Below, one piece after another: positions 62,168 through 64,000 of a stretch of DNA of 64,000 nt. Numbering within the stretch: the first letter of the stretch is position 1; each line of letters opens with the position of its first letter. The position numbers and the translations under genes were made by a program. Origin of the DNA: Roseibium sp. HPY-6 (GTDB taxonomy: Bacteria; Pseudomonadota; Alphaproteobacteria; Rhizobiales; Stappiaceae); assembly GCF_040530035.1 (NCBI RefSeq), contig NZ_JBEWCD010000002.1, forward strand, positions 2,463,793-2,527,792. Reading direction: 5' to 3'. A model generated the notes under the pieces. That model was not told the origin of the DNA and did no database searches. It was given only the letters and a program-made list of their open reading frames with translations.

Positions 62168-63595
62168 GTGGGCGCAACTGTCGCCATTATCGGACGGCCG
62201 AATGTCGGCAAGTCCACGTTGTTCAATCGTCTCGTCGGCAAACGGCTGGCACTTGTTGACGATACGCCTGGTGTCACAAGGGACAGGCGGCCGGGTGAGG
62301 CCCGCTTGGGTGACTTGCGGTTCACGATTGTCGATACGGCCGGACTTGAAGATGCGGACAAGAACTCTCTGGAAGGCAGAATGCGCCGCCAGACGGAGGA
62401 AGCGATTGACACCGCCGATGCTGTCCTCTTCCTGATTGACGCACGTGCCGGCGTTACGCCTCTTGATGCGCATTTCGCCGAAGTCGCACGCAAGACGACG
62501 CGGCCGGTTATCCTGCTCGCGAACAAAGCCGAAGGTCGTGCGGGCGAAAGCGGTCTATATGAGTCCTATTCACTGGGCCTTGGTGATCCCATCGCGATTT
62601 CCGCCGAACACGGCGAAGGGCTTTCCGACCTCTATGACGCTTTGAAACCGCATGTTGACAGGGTTTCGGAAGAGGAAGAGGCAAAACGGGACGAAGCCAT
62701 CACAAATGTCGACGTCGACGAAGACGGCGAACTGATCGATGAAGAGGATCCCGCGGGAACAATAGAAAGGCCCTTGCGGGTCGCAATCGTTGGCAGGCCC
62801 AACGCCGGCAAATCGACGCTGATCAACAAGATGTTGGGCGAAGACCGCATGTTGACGGGACCGGAAGCAGGCATTACACGCGACTCGATTTCCGTCGACT
62901 GGATCTGGCGCGAGCGTCACATCAAGCTTTTCGACACGGCAGGGATCCGCAGGAAGGCGCGCGTTCAGGAGAAGCTCGAAAAGCTGTCCGTCGCCGACGC
63001 TCTGCGGGCGATCAAGTTTGCCGAAGTGGTTGTCGTGACGCTCGACGCCACAATGTCGTTCGAAAAACAGGACCTGCAGATCATCGACCTTGTCGCCCGC
63101 GAAGGCAGAGCGCTGGTCATTGCGATCAATAAATGGGACCTGATCGAGGACCGGGAAGCTGCCTGGAAAAAGATCCGTGACGCCAATGAACGCTATTTCA
63201 ACCAGATCAGGGGCGTTCAGATCGTGACTTTGTCCGGAATACAAGGCCAGGGCATAAATCGTCTGGTCGAAAGCGTGTTCAAGGCCTATGAAGCGTGGAA
63301 CGCACACGTATCGACGGCAAAACTGAACCGTTGGCTGGACCGGGTGACAGCTAATCATCCGCCACCTGCCGTTTCCGGTCGCCGTGTGAGGCTGCGCTAC
63401 ATGACCCAGCCAAAAACGCGGCCACCGCATTTTGTCGTGTTCTGTTCCCGGCCGGAACAATTGCCGGAAAGCTATTCGCGATATCTGGTGAACTCCCTGC
63501 GCGAAGCGTTCGACATCGAAGGCACACCAATTCGTCTGGCCTATAGAAAGGGGGACAACCCTTATGCCCCCAGGAAAAAGCGAAAAATACAATAG
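62168..63595 (+). CDS. der: Ribosome-assembly GTPase Der
   Basis: A tandem GTPase of 475 residues needed for 50S subunit assembly. G domain 1 has [12 protein letters not shown] and NKAEG; G domain 2 has [17 protein letters not shown] and NKWD; a KH-like domain ([14 protein letters not shown]) ends the protein. An acidic linker ([11 protein letters not shown]) separates the two G domains. I use GTG 62168, preceded by AGGAG at eight bases; the open frame begins at 62150. Confidence 0.95.
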   Translation: MGATVAIIGRPNVGKSTLFNRLVGKRLALVDDTPGVTRDRRPGEARLGDLRFTIVDTAGLEDADKNSLEGRMRRQTEEAIDTADAVLFLIDARAGVTPLDAHFAEVARKTTRPVILLANKAEGRAGESGLYESYSLGLGDPIAISAEHGEGLSDLYDALKPHVDRVSEEEEAKRDEAITNVDVDEDGELIDEEDPAGTIERPLRVAIVGRPNAGKSTLINKMLGEDRMLTGPEAGITRDSISVDWIWRERHIKLFDTAGIRRKARVQEKLEKLSVADALRAIKFAEVVVVTLDATMSFEKQDLQIIDLVAREGRALVIAINKWDLIEDREAAWKKIRDANERYFNQIRGVQIVTLSGIQGQGINRLVESVFKAYEAWNAHVSTAKLNRWLDRVTANHPPPAVSGRRVRLRYMTQPKTRPPHFVVFCSRPEQLPESYSRYLVNSLREAFDIEGTPIRLAYRKGDNPYAPRKKRKIQ

Positions 63596-63679
63596 TCCTG
63601 GAGACCACAAGCCGGCCGATCGGCGTTTGGTTCAATCGAGCACAGCAACTGCTCAGTCTGGTTTTGAAGGAGTGATTTG

Positions 63680-64000
63680 ATGATTTCCGAACGGCTTGCT
63701 TTTGCCGAAAGACTTGCAATCAAGGCTGGTGAACTTGGTCTGGACTATTTTCGGAAGCTCGACACGCTGACGATCACCCAGAAAGGACACCAGGACCTTG
63801 TTTCAGAAGCTGACAGGAACGTCGAAACGCTTATCCGAAAGGAACTCGCGGCAACTTATCCCGATGACAGCATACTAGGCGAAGAACACGGGATGGAGGA
63901 AGGGTCTTCCGGCTATGCCTGGGTGACCGATCCGATTGACGGAACGGCGAATTTTGTCACCGGCATCCCGCAATGGTGCGTCATCATTGCCTGTGTCCAT
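63680..64000 (+). CDS. Inositol monophosphatase-family phosphatase (partial at window end)
   Basis: The first 107 residues are visible; the rest is beyond the window. The metal-binding motifs VSEADRNVE, GEEHG and DPIDGTANFVTG are in order, as in the inositol monophosphatase/bisphosphate nucleotidase superfamily. Substrate (inositol phosphate, PAP or histidinol phosphate) cannot be told. ATG 63680 follows GGAG. Confidence 0.88.
   Translation, partial: MISERLAFAERLAIKAGELGLDYFRKLDTLTITQKGHQDLVSEADRNVETLIRKELAATYPDDSILGEEHGMEEGSSGYAWVTDPIDGTANFVTGIPQWCVIIACVH

Noticed and set aside
62570..63610. A 346-codon open frame on the minus strand
   Set aside because: It is antisense to der, which has unmistakable GTPase motifs.

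Overview
The window is one continuous stretch of chromosome from an alphaproteobacterium, most likely of the Hyphomicrobiales. A marine Stappiaceae relative (Roseibium/Labrenzia type) is my best guess from gene content and overall look; this is an inference, not a database result. Supporting signs are a class II DAHP synthase, a psd-pssA phospholipid operon, a DUF2865 protein, an NnrU-type membrane protein, a cysS-cimA cluster and a yfgM-bamB-der cluster. No rRNA, tRNA, CRISPR array, insertion sequence, integrase or phage gene was found. The sequence reads as core and lightly accessory chromosome with moderate-to-high GC, broken by a few AT-richer non-coding patches (about 18.4, 51.6, 53.6 and 55.1 kb).

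Layout. 0-8 kb: a chemoreceptor carrying a PilZ domain (cut by the window start), rpiA, a DUF2059 protein, glutathione reductase and two related CHASE4-GGDEF proteins. 8-16 kb: a class V aminotransferase-fold enzyme divergent from a gamma-glutamylcyclotransferase, a VIT-type metal transporter, DAHP synthase, a response regulator, nadE and an MFS carrier. 16-18.4 kb: a tiny secreted-peptide ORF converging on a 718-residue membrane protein of unknown function. 18.7-27 kb: gltX, DUF2865, MarR, a metallo-beta-lactamase-fold protein, creA, an ArsR regulator and an L,D-transpeptidase. 27-31.5 kb: a tight cysS-GFA-cimA-rarD operon. 31.5-38 kb: a PleD-like diguanylate cyclase, a LOG-family protein, an Ig/LysM envelope protein and a cysteine-rich ArsR with an Atm1/HMT1-type ABC exporter. 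38-46 kb: LysR, an orphan protein, psd-pssA, SDR, two acetyltransferase genes (one fused to MarR) and a desaturase. 46-51.5 kb: a PadR-controlled RND efflux pump with an enlarged permease. 51.7-55.6 kb: small membrane and secreted proteins, puuE, a gene-poor stretch, an orphan winged-helix protein and a small anchored protein. 55.5-64 kb: a thiolase, manC, zur, nnrU, yfgM-bamB-der and the start of an inositol-monophosphatase-family gene.

Themes. Cyclic-di-GMP is prominent: three GGDEF proteins and one PilZ receptor. The PleD-like enzyme keeps an RxxD product-inhibition site; the two CHASE4 enzymes do not. Thiol and metal handling recurs: glutathione reductase, gamma-glutamylcyclotransferase, a GFA protein, an Atm1-like exporter behind a cysteine-rich ArsR, a second ArsR with the cysteine spacing of persulfide sensors, Zur and a VIT transporter. 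Envelope biogenesis is represented by BamB/YfgM, L,D-transpeptidase, LysM, phospholipid synthesis and GDP-mannose synthesis.

I did not find a clearly new multi-gene system. The best places to look are the 718-residue membrane protein with its neighbouring peptide ORF, the cysteine-rich ArsR/ABC operon, the RND permease with four extra membrane helices, the metallo-beta-lactamase-fold protein that has lost both histidines of one metal site, and the 53.5-55.2 kb stretch with an orphan OmpR-type DNA-binding protein and a CtrA-like box. Start positions were chosen from ribosome-binding sites and family length and may differ from automatic calls.
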